From an uncultured Lentisphaerota bacterium (GTDB lineage: Bacteria > Verrucomicrobiota > Kiritimatiellia > CAIQIC01), in contig CAITZM010000101.1 in the NCBI GenBank assembly GCA_903896925.1, positions 19,617-83,616 of the forward strand: a DNA stretch of 64,000 nucleotides, given 5' to 3'. Below the pieces are notes generated by a model, which searched no databases, was not told the DNA's origin, and saw only the letters and a program-made list of their open reading frames with translations. Shown piece by piece: positions 1 through 8,569 of the stretch. Numbering within the stretch: position 1 is the first letter of the stretch; the number at the start of each line of letters is the position of its first letter. Position numbers and translations under genes: made by a program.

Positions 1-328
1 GCAGCACGTAATCCAGCGCCGGCTGCGGGTCGTGGCGCAGCGCATGCCGGATGTAGCGGACGACCCATTCGCCGGCCAGCCGGGAATCAGCGGGCCGCGG
101 GGGCGTGTGCTTGGGGTTTTTGGCCGGCTGCTCGCCCGTATCGACCAGCAGCGTGGTCCCGTCGGGGAGGATGTAGAGCCCGGCGTTGCCGCGACCGGTG
201 CTGATCTGGTGGATGTCGAGAGTCCCCGGCTCCCAAGGCGCGATGGGCTGCCCCACGACATCCCCGGCGCGGGCCACCCACGTAACGGTCGACCAAAGAC
301 AGCAGGCAAGAAGCAGTCGCATATTCAT
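1..328 (-). CDS. MBL-fold metallo-hydrolase, N-terminal fragment
   Basis: Only the first ~109 codons lie in the window; the gene runs off the left edge. Reading the minus strand gives a short signal-peptide-like start (MNMRLLLACCLW...), then LDIHQISTGRGNAGLYILPD followed by GTTLLVDTGE. That strand-turn-strand with a terminal Asp-Thr-Gly is the usual opening of metallo-beta-lactamase-fold proteins of the ComEC/Rec2-like secreted type. The HxHxDH zinc motif would lie beyond the edge, so hydrolase activity is not shown. Alternative in-frame starts are at 337 and 322, and no clear ribosome binding site separates them. Confidence 0.6.
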   Translation of the reverse strand, partial: MNMRLLLACCLWSTVTWVARAGDVVGQPIAPWEPGTLDIHQISTGRGNAGLYILPDGTTLLVDTGEQPAKNPKHTPPRPADSRLAGEWVVRYIRHALRHDPQPALDYVL

Positions 329-385
329 ACTACGCATTCTTACGGGTCACCCACGAAAGTCAAGTCACGCTGAGGCAGATTTCTT

Positions 386-484
386 CGACAAAATCATTGA
401 TAACAGAATCATTGCAGACAGCGGGAAGAAGTCGAGGACATCCAACCTAATTATGAAATGATTCTGCCGTCAATGATTCTGTCG
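386..484. repeat. 28-bp inverted-repeat element (AGAATCATT family), copy 1
   Basis: The left arm 386-413 and right arm 457-484 are inverted copies of 28 bp with four mismatches. Each arm holds two AGAATCATT half-sites (CGACAaAATCATT and CAGAATCATT). The 43-bp loop begins GCAGACaGCGGGAA, which is also found in the second copy. Other copies lie at 583-661 and 23097-23235. No reading frame is convincing here, so the element looks like a REP/MITE-type non-coding repeat. Confidence 0.8.
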
Positions 485-582
485 CCTCTTCAATTCGCAA
501 CTAAAGGTTACGGCTAGTTCTCCTGACAGGGCATGGGCTTGAGCCGCGATGCAGGTGCAGTTCCGCCTGCGCTGGAATTTTT

Positions 583-661
583 GACAGAATCATTGCAGAC
601 GGGAGCAATAAGCCGCCAGTGAAACTTCTTAAACATGATTCTGCCGTCCATGATTCTGTCG
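583..661. repeat. 28-bp inverted-repeat element, copy 2 (shortened left arm)
   Basis: GACAGAATCATTGCAGAC (583-600) faces a complete right arm at 634-661 that carries ATGATTCTGCCGT and ATGATTCTGTCG. The left arm matches the inner half of copy 1 plus its loop start (CATTGCAGACgGGA), so the outer half-site has been lost. The spacer 329-846 otherwise shows no supportable gene. Confidence 0.75.
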
Positions 662-846
662 TCGCTTTCGCCCGCCACCCCTAGCAAAGCTCGGGCCCGA
701 CACCGCCCGTTGCGCTGCGTGCATGGTGAAAACGTGACCCTGGCGCCTTCGCAGGCCGGTAGGCCGAAGGTAGGGTTATGCCCCATGGCAGAAGGCCGGC
801 GCAGGGCCTAGTGTCGCTCCATTGAAACGAGAGAATGGAGAAACAA

Positions 847-1062
847 ATGAAGAATAAAATAGTTGCACTATGCATGGTGATGTCCGCGTTGGCGCTGCCC
901 CTCGTGATGGCGGGGTGCGCTGAAGAGGTTTCCAAAACCACGAGCAGCAAGACGACCAGCGATGGCGCGGTTAAAACAGACGAGAAGACCGTGACCAAGG
1001 CGGCGGACGGCACCGTGACCAAGACCGAAGAGTCCAAGACGACCACGCCCCCCAACAAGTAA
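847..1062 (+). CDS. Small Thr/Lys-rich lipoprotein
   Basis: A 71-residue protein. The ATG at 847 follows GGAG at 837-840 with six bases between, so it is preferred to the in-frame ATG at 835. The N-terminus MKNKIVALC...LPLVMAGC is a lipoprotein signal with the lipidated Cys at residue 24. The mature part is short, hydrophilic and repetitive (SKTTSSKTT, TVTKAADGTVTKTEESKTT), which suggests an extended linker-like peptide anchored in a membrane. No family is recognised. A strong hairpin terminator follows 48 bp after the stop, so this is probably a single-gene transcript. Confidence 0.75.
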   Translation: MKNKIVALCMVMSALALPLVMAGCAEEVSKTTSSKTTSDGAVKTDEKTVTKAADGTVTKTEESKTTTPPNK

Positions 1063-1109
1063 ACCGATCAGATAGTGCATCCGGCAGGCTGTCGCAGTCC
1101 GGATTTCAG

Positions 1110-1156
1110 GCCCGCAGTCCGTTGGGTGCTTCTTATGCGCCCAACGAAACTGCGGG
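1110..1156 (+). terminator. Hairpin terminator after the lipoprotein gene
   Basis: GCCCGCAGT at 1110-1118 pairs with ACTGCGGGC at 1148-1156, and an inner CGTTGGGtGC/GCGCCCAACG stem continues it, leaving a small TTCTTAT loop. The A/T-rich CTCATTATATTTC follows. It lies 48 bp after the stop at 1062. Confidence 0.75.
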
Positions 1157-1389
1157 CCTCATTATATTTCAGAAGTTGTCGGGCCGGCGGCTGCCCGCTT
1201 GCGCTCCGCCAAGGCGCGGCGAGCGACACCGATTAGGGGGATCACGCCAAGGATGGAATATACCGACCACAATAATCTGGCCCCGCCATCCAGCCAGGAG
1301 CGCTGTTACAGGCTCGGATGAGACCCTGTCCGGCCTGTTGGGCGCGGCGCCCCGGTTCCGGCCCGGTCTTGACCGCCTACCCGGTTCCC

Positions 1390-1417
1390 TTGCAAAGCAA
1401 AAAATGAACCGTATGTT
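1390..1417 (+). promoter_or_regulatory. Candidate sigma70-type promoter for the barrel gene
   Basis: TTGCAA (1390-1395), a 16-bp spacer and TATGTT (1412-1417) stand 45 bp before the GTG start at 1462. The rest of 1157-1461 holds no gene that can be supported. This is a pattern match only. Confidence 0.35.
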
Positions 1418-1461
1418 CGCCCACCTTAGCTCGCGAACCGACACCCGAAAGGAACCGCATT

Positions 1462-2244
1462 GTGAAGAGGATGACCAAGTGCTGGCTGTTGGCGCTGTTA
1501 GGCGGCACACTCCATGTACAGGCCGGCTATCGCCCCTTCACCTATACCTACGACACCTACCCGATGGGTCAGGGAAATTTCGAGGTGGAACAGTGGGTGA
1601 CCCTCAAGCACCACACGGGCGCGGATTCCGGCTATACCCGCTGGGATTTCCGCGAGGAGCTGGAATACGGCGCGACCGACAAGCTCCGGCTGGCCCTTTA
1701 TCTGCCGTCGTGGCAGGTCGAGGACTCGCGCGACCGCCACGGCGCGCGGTTCGACCAGGTCGGGCTGGAGGCCATTTACCTGCTCTCCAATCCGATCACC
1801 GACCCCATTGGCGCGGGCCTCTATGGCGAGGTGAACCTCGGCGAACGCGGCGAAGTGGAAGGTGAAATCAAACTGCTGCTGCACAAGGAAATCGGCGATT
1901 GGACGTTGGCCTACAACCTCCTTGCGGAGACCGAAGTCCAGAATGTCGGCAGGTCCGGTGAACACGAGAAGGAGGGCGTTCTGGGCCACAGCCTCGGCAT
2001 CTCTTGCAGCCTGGGTGCCGCCTGGCGCGTCGGCGGCGAGACAGTCGTAGAGACGGTCATCGAGGACTGGCGACGCTATGACCACACTACGGTCTACGCC
2101 GGGCCAGTTGTCAGTTATCAGGGCGCCAACCTTGGGCAGAGCCAAGCTACCTGGTGGGTAACGCTCACACCGACCTTCCAGTTGACCAGCCTTGAGGAAG
2201 AACCGGATTATGTCACGCGCCTGATCGTCGGTGTATCATTCTAA
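1462..2244 (+). CDS. Outer-membrane beta-barrel-like protein
   Basis: 260 residues beginning with GTG at 1462, eight bases after AAAGGA (1448-1453); an ATG at 1471 is the alternative. A signal peptide (MTKCWLLALLGGTLHVQA) is followed by alternating amphipathic strands, such as FEVEQWVTLKHH, KLRLALYLPSWQV and GAGLYGEVNLGE, and the chain ends in LIVGVSF, a terminal Phe typical of Bam-assembled barrels. The length would suit a 10-12-strand barrel. It resembles uncharacterised transporter-like barrels generally, but I do not recognise a substrate. It is monocistronic; a 700-bp spacer follows. Confidence 0.7.
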   Translation: MKRMTKCWLLALLGGTLHVQAGYRPFTYTYDTYPMGQGNFEVEQWVTLKHHTGADSGYTRWDFREELEYGATDKLRLALYLPSWQVEDSRDRHGARFDQVGLEAIYLLSNPITDPIGAGLYGEVNLGERGEVEGEIKLLLHKEIGDWTLAYNLLAETEVQNVGRSGEHEKEGVLGHSLGISCSLGAAWRVGGETVVETVIEDWRRYDHTTVYAGPVVSYQGANLGQSQATWWVTLTPTFQLTSLEEEPDYVTRLIVGVSF

Positions 2245-2952
2245 AGCGGGCCTGAGTGCGGCCCACTGCGCCGGTGCGTTCCAGGCTGCAAGCCTCACCG
2301 TTGGCGCCCTTGTGTCACTTGCCCCAGGCTTGTCGTGTGTTCCACCGTACAATCCTCGCCCGCCTTCCAGCCGAGAACTCTCTTACATGTTCGGATGTAA
2401 CACCGCCGGCCTCCCTCGCTCCCGTCGCGGCCAAGGCTGTTCGAATTCGCTCCGCCATGGCGCAGCGGTCCCCAGCGCAACCAGGCTCGATCAGCTGCGG
2501 CCCCTACGGCGTAGAGTGCAGGCTTTCTCCCGCTCCAACGCAGAACTGCCGGCGAGCTGGTATATGTATCAAAGTGCGACCCCGGGCAGGCTCAATTGAG
2601 AGGGATCTGCCCCCATGCCACAGAAGTGGTGCAGAAATGACGAAAAGGTGGTAGATTCAACCCGTTCGGGATAATAGGGCGCGGTTGAAACGCTGTGTAA
2701 AGGGGAATAGGGTCACGTCTCGACAAGCGACAAATAATTCAGCACTGGAGATCAAGGCGCAGGAAGCGTGACAATGGAATGTCGTATGTCGAGACGTGAC
2801 CCTGCCGCCGCGTGAATGTGTCGCCTCCTTTTCCCGTTAGACCGCAACCTCCACCCAAGCACCCATTGCAATAGGTCCGATCCGTCCTATAGGTCATATC
2901 TTCCCGGCCCGCAACATGATTCTGCCCAAAAACGCGCGCAGAGCGCCGCGGT
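2245..2952. other. Long intergenic spacer with repeat remnants
   Basis: No convincing gene is present: short open frames on the plus strand (around 2231-2654) lack a signal, family resemblance or ribosome binding site. A GC hairpin (GGGCC/GGCCC, about 2251-2267) follows the barrel gene but has no T-run. The spacer contains the 17-bp inverted repeat at 2709-2803, an ATAGGTCCGATCCGTCCTAT block at 2871-2890, and a single half-site ACATGATTCTGCC at about 2914-2926 that matches the AGAATCATT family. Confidence 0.55.
2709..2803. repeat. 95-bp element bounded by perfect 17-bp inverted repeats
   Basis: AGGGTCACGTCTCGACA (2709-2725) is exactly inverted at 2787-2803. The 61-bp interior has no coding potential but repeats the motif weakly (CGACAAGCGACAAA, GTCGTATGTCGA). 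The structure fits a REP/MITE-like palindrome of the kind mobilised by IS200-like (RAYT) transposases. No transposase is in the window. Confidence 0.75.
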
Positions 2953-5900
2953 CTATTTCCGCTGGCGGCCCACCCACACGTAGTCGATGCGGCAGGTGCC
3001 GGTCAGAGGCTTGCCGTCCGAGAAGTCCAGGCGCAGCTGGTCCAGCACGCCGCCCCACCCTCCGGTGCCGCGCAGATCCAGCAGATAGAGCCGCGACTCG
3101 GTGTCGTTCGGCGTCACTTCGAACACCTGCCCAAGGTTGGCTGCCCACGCCGGCGCCGCCTGGGTCGTGAACCGGAGGCGCATGTGCGTGGCCGGCGTGT
3201 GGTTCTGGATGCGGATGGCAACGAGACCGTTCTTATCCAAGTCCACGCCCAGCGCAGCGGGCGAAAGCAGGTGCGCGTCGGCCGCATTCGACATGGCGAC
3301 CACGTAACAGCCGCCCGCCACCAGATGCACCGGCCGCGCTATGCAGGACCATTTCTGTCCAAGGAATTCCTCGTCTTGGGTGCCCAAGTTCCAGTCGGAC
3401 CAGCCTTCCTTGTCCAGCGGCTTGGCAAAGGTCCAGGCCTTGGTCACGGTCGTGCCGGGCGGCAGGAGATGGACGGCTGTGCGGCTGCTGCGCCATAGCT
3501 CGCCGTCGTCCGCCTTCAGCCGCAGCAGGTAGTCGCCGGGCGCAGCAAACTCGGCCTTGGTCTCGAGCTGCGCCGGGTTGCGGATGGCCACCGCGCCGGG
3601 CCCCTCGAAGACCTCCCACGTGGTGCTGAGCCGGCCGGGCCTGCCGTCGTCGTCGGCTGTGCCCGCCAGGCGCACCGTGGTGGAGTCGGTCCAGATTTCG
3701 GCACCGGCCTCGACCGCGGGCGGGTTGTTGAGCGGCATGGCCTTATCCAACGCCCGGGCTGTGGCATACGGGGTGTTGTTGGTGAGTGTCCAGCTCGTCA
3801 GGGCCGGCGCCTGGTTCGTGAAGAACGCGACGCCGGGCTCCAACACGTAGCCGTTGTCGCGGATCAGCCCCGTGCTGCAGCAGATCTCGGGATTGTGCGA
3901 GCCGCCCCAGATGAAAATCTCGGAGGGGCCCAGCTTGTGCGCCACGTTGTTGCGGTCGAAGCGCGAGCCGGCGATCTCCACGTTCCGCGTCTGCGGCGAC
4001 TTGAGGCCGAGCATTTCGATCGCCGCGCCCGCGTTGTTGCGGAACGTGCAGCGGTCCACCAGGCACCCTTCGCCGCCGGCCTCGAAATCGATGCCGCCCT
4101 CGTCGTGCGAGCCGGAGTCGGGCTGGTTGAGGAAGTGGCAGTTGCGGATGACCAGGCCATATTGGTTACCCAGCATGATGCCCATCGTGCCGGCGTGGGC
4201 ATGCCAGCCGGAGGCGTCGAAAATACTGTTCTGCAACCAGGCCCGGCTGACGGACGTGAGGAACGGATGCGGCGAGGTGTTGTGCGCGTAGTTGTCGTGG
4301 CAGAACACGCGATCGATGAACACGTTCTTGCCCGTGAAGCGGAAGCCCGACGAGCACTGGAACATCTCGCAGTCGCGCAGCACCAGGTCCTCGCCGACGG
4401 AACCGCTGGCGGCAATGCCGCCCGCCGCCTCGCCATCGCCCCGCGCGCCCCGGCGGTCGCGCCACTCCGGAATCCCATGGGCGTTGAAGCGATAGAGGCC
4501 CTCGATGTGGTGGGCGATGCAGTCCTCGATCAGCAGGCCGCGGTGGCCGCCTTCCGCGTAATAGACGATCAGGCCTTTGCCCGCGTAACAGACGGTCAGG
4601 CCGCGCACGCACAGATAATCCGGGTTCTTGATCAGCACGCAGCGCTCGTCGATATCGCCATCGCGGCGGATGACCGGCCGCGCACCCTCGCCGTAGGCGC
4701 CGATTTCGGCCCAAGCCTGTGCGGAGCCGTGTGCAAACAGCGCCAGTTCCTGGTTGATGACACTGCCGCGCCGGATCAGCAGGCGCTCGCCGGGGCCCAG
4801 CGTCCGGCCGTTGACCGGCGTGAAGTCGCGCCAGGCCGTTTCGGGCGACGTGCCTGCGCGGGCGTTGTCGCCGCCGATGCCATCCACATAATACGTGGCC
4901 GCCTGTCCGTTCGTCCCGACCGGCGGTTGCCACGCGCGGGCGGAATAATCGGGATCGGTCGCGGGCAGGATCGCCAGGGGTTTATGCACCAGGATGGATG
5001 CGGCCCCCGGCAGGGCGAGCTTGACCGTGGCGGTCGCGCTCTGGCTGGTGTCGGCGCGGATGCGCCACGCGACCGGTATCGCGCCCTGCTCCGGCAGCAC
5101 GCCCAGATCCAGCCGGGCGGGTGTCTCGCAGACCACGCCCGGCGGCAGCACCAGCGTCGCGACGCAGCCGGTCGTGGCCCGGCCGTAGTTGCGGACCACG
5201 CCGGTCAACCGCTCGGGGCACCCGGCGCGCAGCAGCGTGCTGGAAGTGAAGAACTCCGTCAGCCTCGCCACGACCGGCCGGGGGTTTTCGAGGCGCAGGT
5301 TGGCCAGCAGCCCGTTGAACCGGCCCAGCCTCAGGGGCGCTTGACCAGGTGCCGCGCGGCCGGAACGCAGGATCTCCGTCCGCTCGCCGTTGACCTCGAG
5401 CTTGAGGGCCAGGCCGTCCCACTCGGCGATCACACGGTACCATTTGTTCGAGGCCACGCGCTGCCCGGAGCGCACCCGCGACTCCCACTGGCCGTTGAGT
5501 TTCACGAAGAAGGCGAAGTTGCCGCCTTCGGCCTGCGGGTCGAGGCGCAGCATGTACTCCTCACCTTTCACCACCAGCTCCACGTTACCTGCCGGCAGGC
5601 TCTTGAACAGGACCGAGCAGTCGAGGCGCAGGCCGGGCGCAAGCTGCAGGTCAGGCGTACTGGGCGTGGCAAATGAGCCGGAAGCGGACAGCAGCGCCCG
5701 GCCGCCGGACACCGGCGCAAACGCGCTTTGCTTGGCTGTAAAATCGTGGCCGTGGCCGGAGGCATCGCGCAGGTCGCCGTCAAACGGCCAGTTCGCCACG
5801 CCCGTGAAGCAACCGCCCGGGCTGGCGATTTTCAGGTCGTCCAGCGCACCCTCGAACGCCCCGAGGTGCAGCGGCTCGCTGGTCACGACCGGCTCGCCGC

Positions 5901-6435
5901 GGCGGGCCGTGCGCGTGGTATCGCCGTTGACGGTCAGCCAGAGGCTTTGCCCGTCCCAGCCCGCTTCGACCTCGTACCACACGCCGGGCTTGACCAGTTC
6001 GCGCGACTGCACGCGGGGCTCCCAGCCGCCGGTGTTCACGAAGAAGCCGAAGCGGTGCCCCTCCGACTTTGGATTGACGCGCAGAAAGTACTCACCCACC
6101 CCGTGGTCGCCCTTCGTAAGCACGGTCGCCCACGCATTGCCTTCGGGCAGACGGTCGAACCGCACACGGCAGGCGAGGCGGAAGCCGCGGGACAGACGCA
6201 GCCCTGGCGCATCCGGTACCGTCGCTATCGCCCGCCCGGTCAGGTGCAATGCCTGTCCCTCAACTCCGGGGACAAAGGCCGGTTGCTCGGCGTAGGCCGT
6301 CCCTCCGCTGCCGCTCCCATCGGCCAGCGAGTTGTCGAAGGTCCAGTGCCCTGTCCACGCCGGCTGCGCACCGGGGGGCGCGGCGAGGGCGTTCAAGAAA
6401 CAGCAGGCGATTACAGGCAGAATACGTATTTTCAT
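2953..6435 (-). CDS. Secreted double-LamG, right-handed beta-helix protein
   Basis: About 1160 residues from ATG at 6435, which opens a signal peptide (MKIRILPVIACCFLNALA); an earlier in-frame ATG at 6513 would add 26 non-signal-like residues. Two concanavalin/LamG modules come first (about residues 25-190 and 200-370; WTFDNSLADGSGSG and WPFDGDLRDASGHG openings). A short Ig-like region follows, then a parallel beta-helix (about 500-850; YYVDGIGGDNARAGTSPETA opening and repeated rungs such as VLRDCEMFQCSSGFRF). A PKD-like segment (LAGTADDDGRPG...WEVFEGPG) and a C-terminal jelly-roll complete it. The fold suggests binding or cleavage of polysaccharide outside the cell, but no catalytic residues can be assigned. 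Confidence 0.8.
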   Translation of the reverse strand: MKIRILPVIACCFLNALAAPPGAQPAWTGHWTFDNSLADGSGSGGTAYAEQPAFVPGVEGQALHLTGRAIATVPDAPGLRLSRGFRLACRVRFDRLPEGNAWATVLTKGDHGVGEYFLRVNPKSEGHRFGFFVNTGGWEPRVQSRELVKPGVWYEVEAGWDGQSLWLTVNGDTTRTARRGEPVVTSEPLHLGAFEGALDDLKIASPGGCFTGVANWPFDGDLRDASGHGHDFTAKQSAFAPVSGGRALLSASGSFATPSTPDLQLAPGLRLDCSVLFKSLPAGNVELVVKGEEYMLRLDPQAEGGNFAFFVKLNGQWESRVRSGQRVASNKWYRVIAEWDGLALKLEVNGERTEILRSGRAAPGQAPLRLGRFNGLLANLRLENPRPVVARLTEFFTSSTLLRAGCPERLTGVVRNYGRATTGCVATLVLPPGVVCETPARLDLGVLPEQGAIPVAWRIRADTSQSATATVKLALPGAASILVHKPLAILPATDPDYSARAWQPPVGTNGQAATYYVDGIGGDNARAGTSPETAWRDFTPVNGRTLGPGERLLIRRGSVINQELALFAHGSAQAWAEIGAYGEGARPVIRRDGDIDERCVLIKNPDYLCVRGLTVCYAGKGLIVYYAEGGHRGLLIEDCIAHHIEGLYRFNAHGIPEWRDRRGARGDGEAAGGIAASGSVGEDLVLRDCEMFQCSSGFRFTGKNVFIDRVFCHDNYAHNTSPHPFLTSVSRAWLQNSIFDASGWHAHAGTMGIMLGNQYGLVIRNCHFLNQPDSGSHDEGGIDFEAGGEGCLVDRCTFRNNAGAAIEMLGLKSPQTRNVEIAGSRFDRNNVAHKLGPSEIFIWGGSHNPEICCSTGLIRDNGYVLEPGVAFFTNQAPALTSWTLTNNTPYATARALDKAMPLNNPPAVEAGAEIWTDSTTVRLAGTADDDGRPGRLSTTWEVFEGPGAVAIRNPAQLETKAEFAAPGDYLLRLKADDGELWRSSRTAVHLLPPGTTVTKAWTFAKPLDKEGWSDWNLGTQDEEFLGQKWSCIARPVHLVAGGCYVVAMSNAADAHLLSPAALGVDLDKNGLVAIRIQNHTPATHMRLRFTTQAAPAWAANLGQVFEVTPNDTESRLYLLDLRGTGGWGGVLDQLRLDFSDGKPLTGTCRIDYVWVGRQRK

Positions 6436-6591
6436 GGTCAAGGGTGTACAGGATCCGGTCTTCATGTTCATGCGTTCGAAGGGCGCGTTGCGCTGGTGCT
6501 CCGCGCTATGCACAGTTTTAACGTGCGCCAGTCAGGACTCTGCTGCTGCCGCCCCTGGACCTGGCACAGTCCGGTGCGCTGCCGGGCTAAA

Positions 6592-6900
6592 TTATTTATC
6601 GCCCAGGATGGTGACCTGGCTGGCGGTGCGGGTGTCGCCGTCCTTCACGTATGTCACGCTCACCTTGGCGTCGACCTTGATGTCCGCGAGTTTCTTGGCC
6701 GCCCCACCTTGCGTGATCTGGGTGCTGTCGGTGCAGGTGAAGGTCAGCTCGCGCGTCACCTGGACCACGAGCTGCTTGGCCGCGACGTCCACCTTCTTCA
6801 CCGTGCCGGTCTTGGTCTGCGGTTCGCCCGCGACCGCCGAAGTGAGCCCCAGCATCAGCACGCCCAACACCGCCAGCTTAACGAAACGCATCCGGTTCAT
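6592..6900 (-). CDS. Small exported protein of unknown function
   Basis: 102 residues. ATG at 6900 follows AAAGGGAAC by four bases. A signal peptide (MNRMRFVKLAVLGVLMLGLTSAVAG) precedes an all-beta mature part with alternating strands (TKTGTVKKVDVAAKQLVVQV, KVSVTYVKDGD) like a small OB/SH3-type barrel, broadly resembling DUF5666-type periplasmic proteins. It lies between a beta-helix gene and an oxidoreductase gene of the same orientation with a 156-bp gap downstream, so co-transcription is possible but unproven. Confidence 0.7.
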   Translation of the reverse strand: MNRMRFVKLAVLGVLMLGLTSAVAGEPQTKTGTVKKVDVAAKQLVVQVTRELTFTCTDSTQITQGGAAKKLADIKVDAKVSVTYVKDGDTRTASQVTILGDK

Positions 6901-6950
6901 GTTTGTTCCCTTTCAACGTTGCCCTGCAACTTCCACACAAAACCCACAGA

Positions 6951-6981
6951 GATCTGACCGATCAGTCCTATCGGTCAGATC
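6951..6981. repeat. 12-bp inverted repeat GATCTGACCGAT / ATCGGTCAGATC
   Basis: Perfect 12-bp arms (6951-6962, 6970-6981) with a 7-bp loop CAGTCCT. It lies 14 bp beyond the stop of the oxidoreductase at 6996 and 50 bp upstream of the 6900 start. The same GATCNGACNGATC theme appears at 57494-57515 and, degenerate, at 2871-2890, so it may be a dispersed repeat rather than a local operator. Confidence 0.55.
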
Positions 6982-6995
6982 AACCCGGCCCGGCC

Positions 6996-8318
6996 TCACA
7001 CCTGCCATGGGGCGCGGAGGGCGCGGGAGCGGAGGCGGTTGGCGGCCTCGTCGCCGATGAACACCTCCTTCACGGGATCGAACTGCACCGTGCGGCCGAG
7101 TTCCCAGGCGATGGCGGCGGCGTGGCAGGCGAGGTGCGACTTGCGCATGATCGCGCTGCTCGCCGCCGGCTGGGCGCGGGACCGGACGCAGTCGAAGAAA
7201 TTCCGCGTGTGCCCCACCGGATGGGTGCCGCTGCCGCGCGAGACAACGCGGCCATCGCGCAGCTTGGCGGGCTCCACCACCGTGTCGCCGGCGTCGCCGG
7301 TCTCGACCCACCCCTCGTCGCCCTCGAAGCGTACTGGACAAGTACCCAGTTCCGTCCGGTAGTGCGGCGCGCGGTTGCCGAACGCGTCCGGCAGGAAATC
7401 CAGCACGAGCTTGACGCCGTTGGCGTAGGTCGCGGTGATGTTGGTCTCCGACGGGACGAACACCAGCGGCGTGGTGGCGTCGGCATCGTTGGCCATCTGG
7501 CAGAGGTCGATCGTGTGCGCGCCCCAGTCCAGCAGCGTCGCGCCGGAATCGAAGTCATAGTGCTTGCGCCACCGGCCCGCCACGTAGTCCTTGTTGTAGG
7601 GCCGCCACGGGCACGGGCCGAGCCACAGATCCCAGTCCACCAAGTCGCGGTCCGGCACCGGCTCGGCCGGGAGCCAGCTGTGGTCCACCTGCGGCACGTA
7701 GGCCGAGGCGTGCAGGGTGCGCAGCCGGCCGAGCTTCCCGCTGCGCGCGAGCCCGACGGCGTATTGGAAGTTGGCGATGTTGCGCCGCTGGGTGCCGGCC
7801 TGGAACACGCGGCCGAGCCGGCGCATCGTGTCATCGAGCGCCTGGCAGTCGGCGATGGTCAGGCCGCAGGGCTTCTCGCTGTAGACGTCCTTGCCCGCCT
7901 TCGCGGCCAGGATGGAGGCCAGGGCGTGCCAGCGGTCGCCGGTGGCGATGAGCACGGCATCGATGTCCGGCCGCGCGAGCAGCTCGTGCAGGTCGCGGTA
8001 CATAGCGCAGTCCTTGGTGCCGTAGTGTTCGTCCGCCATGTTCTTGACGAACTCGCGCCGGCTGGCCTGCACGTCGCAGATGGCGACGAACTGGACGTCC
8101 GGCTCCGGCAGCATGCAGCCGAGCACCAGCCGCCCGCGCGGGCCGATGCCGATCGCGCCGAGGGAGATGCGCTCGCTGGGCGCGACCGCGCCGCCGCGCC
8201 CGAGCACGGACGCCGGCACGAGCAGCGGGAACGCGAGCGCCGCGCCGGCCCTGGCCGTGGTCCTGAAAAAATCCCGCCGGGACAAACCGACATTTACCCG
8301 ATTCTTTTTCTGCTTCAT
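6996..8318 (-). CDS. Tat-exported Gfo/Idh/MocA-family oxidoreductase
   Basis: 440 residues. The N-terminus LSRRDFFRTTARAGAALAF carries a twin-arginine signal. A Rossmann dinucleotide fold follows (ISLGAIGIGPRGRLVLG), with the family signature EKP (DVYSEKPCGLTIAD) where Lys is the usual catalytic/cofactor residue, and the C-terminal substrate half has LLDWGAHTIDLCQ, the position of the conserved His. Export before use of NAD(P) implies a tightly bound cofactor, as in known Tat-exported members such as glucose-fructose oxidoreductase. It probably acts on a sugar derivative; substrate unknown. A paralogue of the same type lies at 9989-11290. Confidence 0.88.
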   Translation of the reverse strand: MKQKKNRVNVGLSRRDFFRTTARAGAALAFPLLVPASVLGRGGAVAPSERISLGAIGIGPRGRLVLGCMLPEPDVQFVAICDVQASRREFVKNMADEHYGTKDCAMYRDLHELLARPDIDAVLIATGDRWHALASILAAKAGKDVYSEKPCGLTIADCQALDDTMRRLGRVFQAGTQRRNIANFQYAVGLARSGKLGRLRTLHASAYVPQVDHSWLPAEPVPDRDLVDWDLWLGPCPWRPYNKDYVAGRWRKHYDFDSGATLLDWGAHTIDLCQMANDADATTPLVFVPSETNITATYANGVKLVLDFLPDAFGNRAPHYRTELGTCPVRFEGDEGWVETGDAGDTVVEPAKLRDGRVVSRGSGTHPVGHTRNFFDCVRSRAQPAASSAIMRKSHLACHAAAIAWELGRTVQFDPVKEVFIGDEAANRLRSRALRAPWQV

Positions 8319-8569
8319 CTCTGTTCCGTTTCTCGATCAGGGCCAGCCACCTGAACCGCCCGGCAGCCGGACAGGGCGCGCAATTGCCGCAAAAGAACGC
8401 CGCCAACACAAGGATTAATTTCGGCGATCACCCGCTGCGGGGGGCGCAGACCTTGCTCCTGCATGTTTTTTCACCGCACCTCGCCCCAGTGCGATGCGGG
8501 GGACCGGGCAGGGCCGCCGTCCAAGCCTGGCTGTTGACTCGGCGTCATAATTCCGGTAAAAATGACGCC

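Noticed and set aside
2231..2654. Overlapping plus-strand open frames of 122 and 132 codons after the barrel gene
   Set aside because: No ribosome binding site, Pro/Arg/Ser-rich content and no family resemblance; the region behaves as a spacer.
8384..8569. N-terminal extension of the DUF4143 ATPase from an upstream ATG
   Set aside because: The extra ~62 residues are not conserved-looking and lack structure; the family normally starts a short distance before the Walker A motif, as with ATG 8570.
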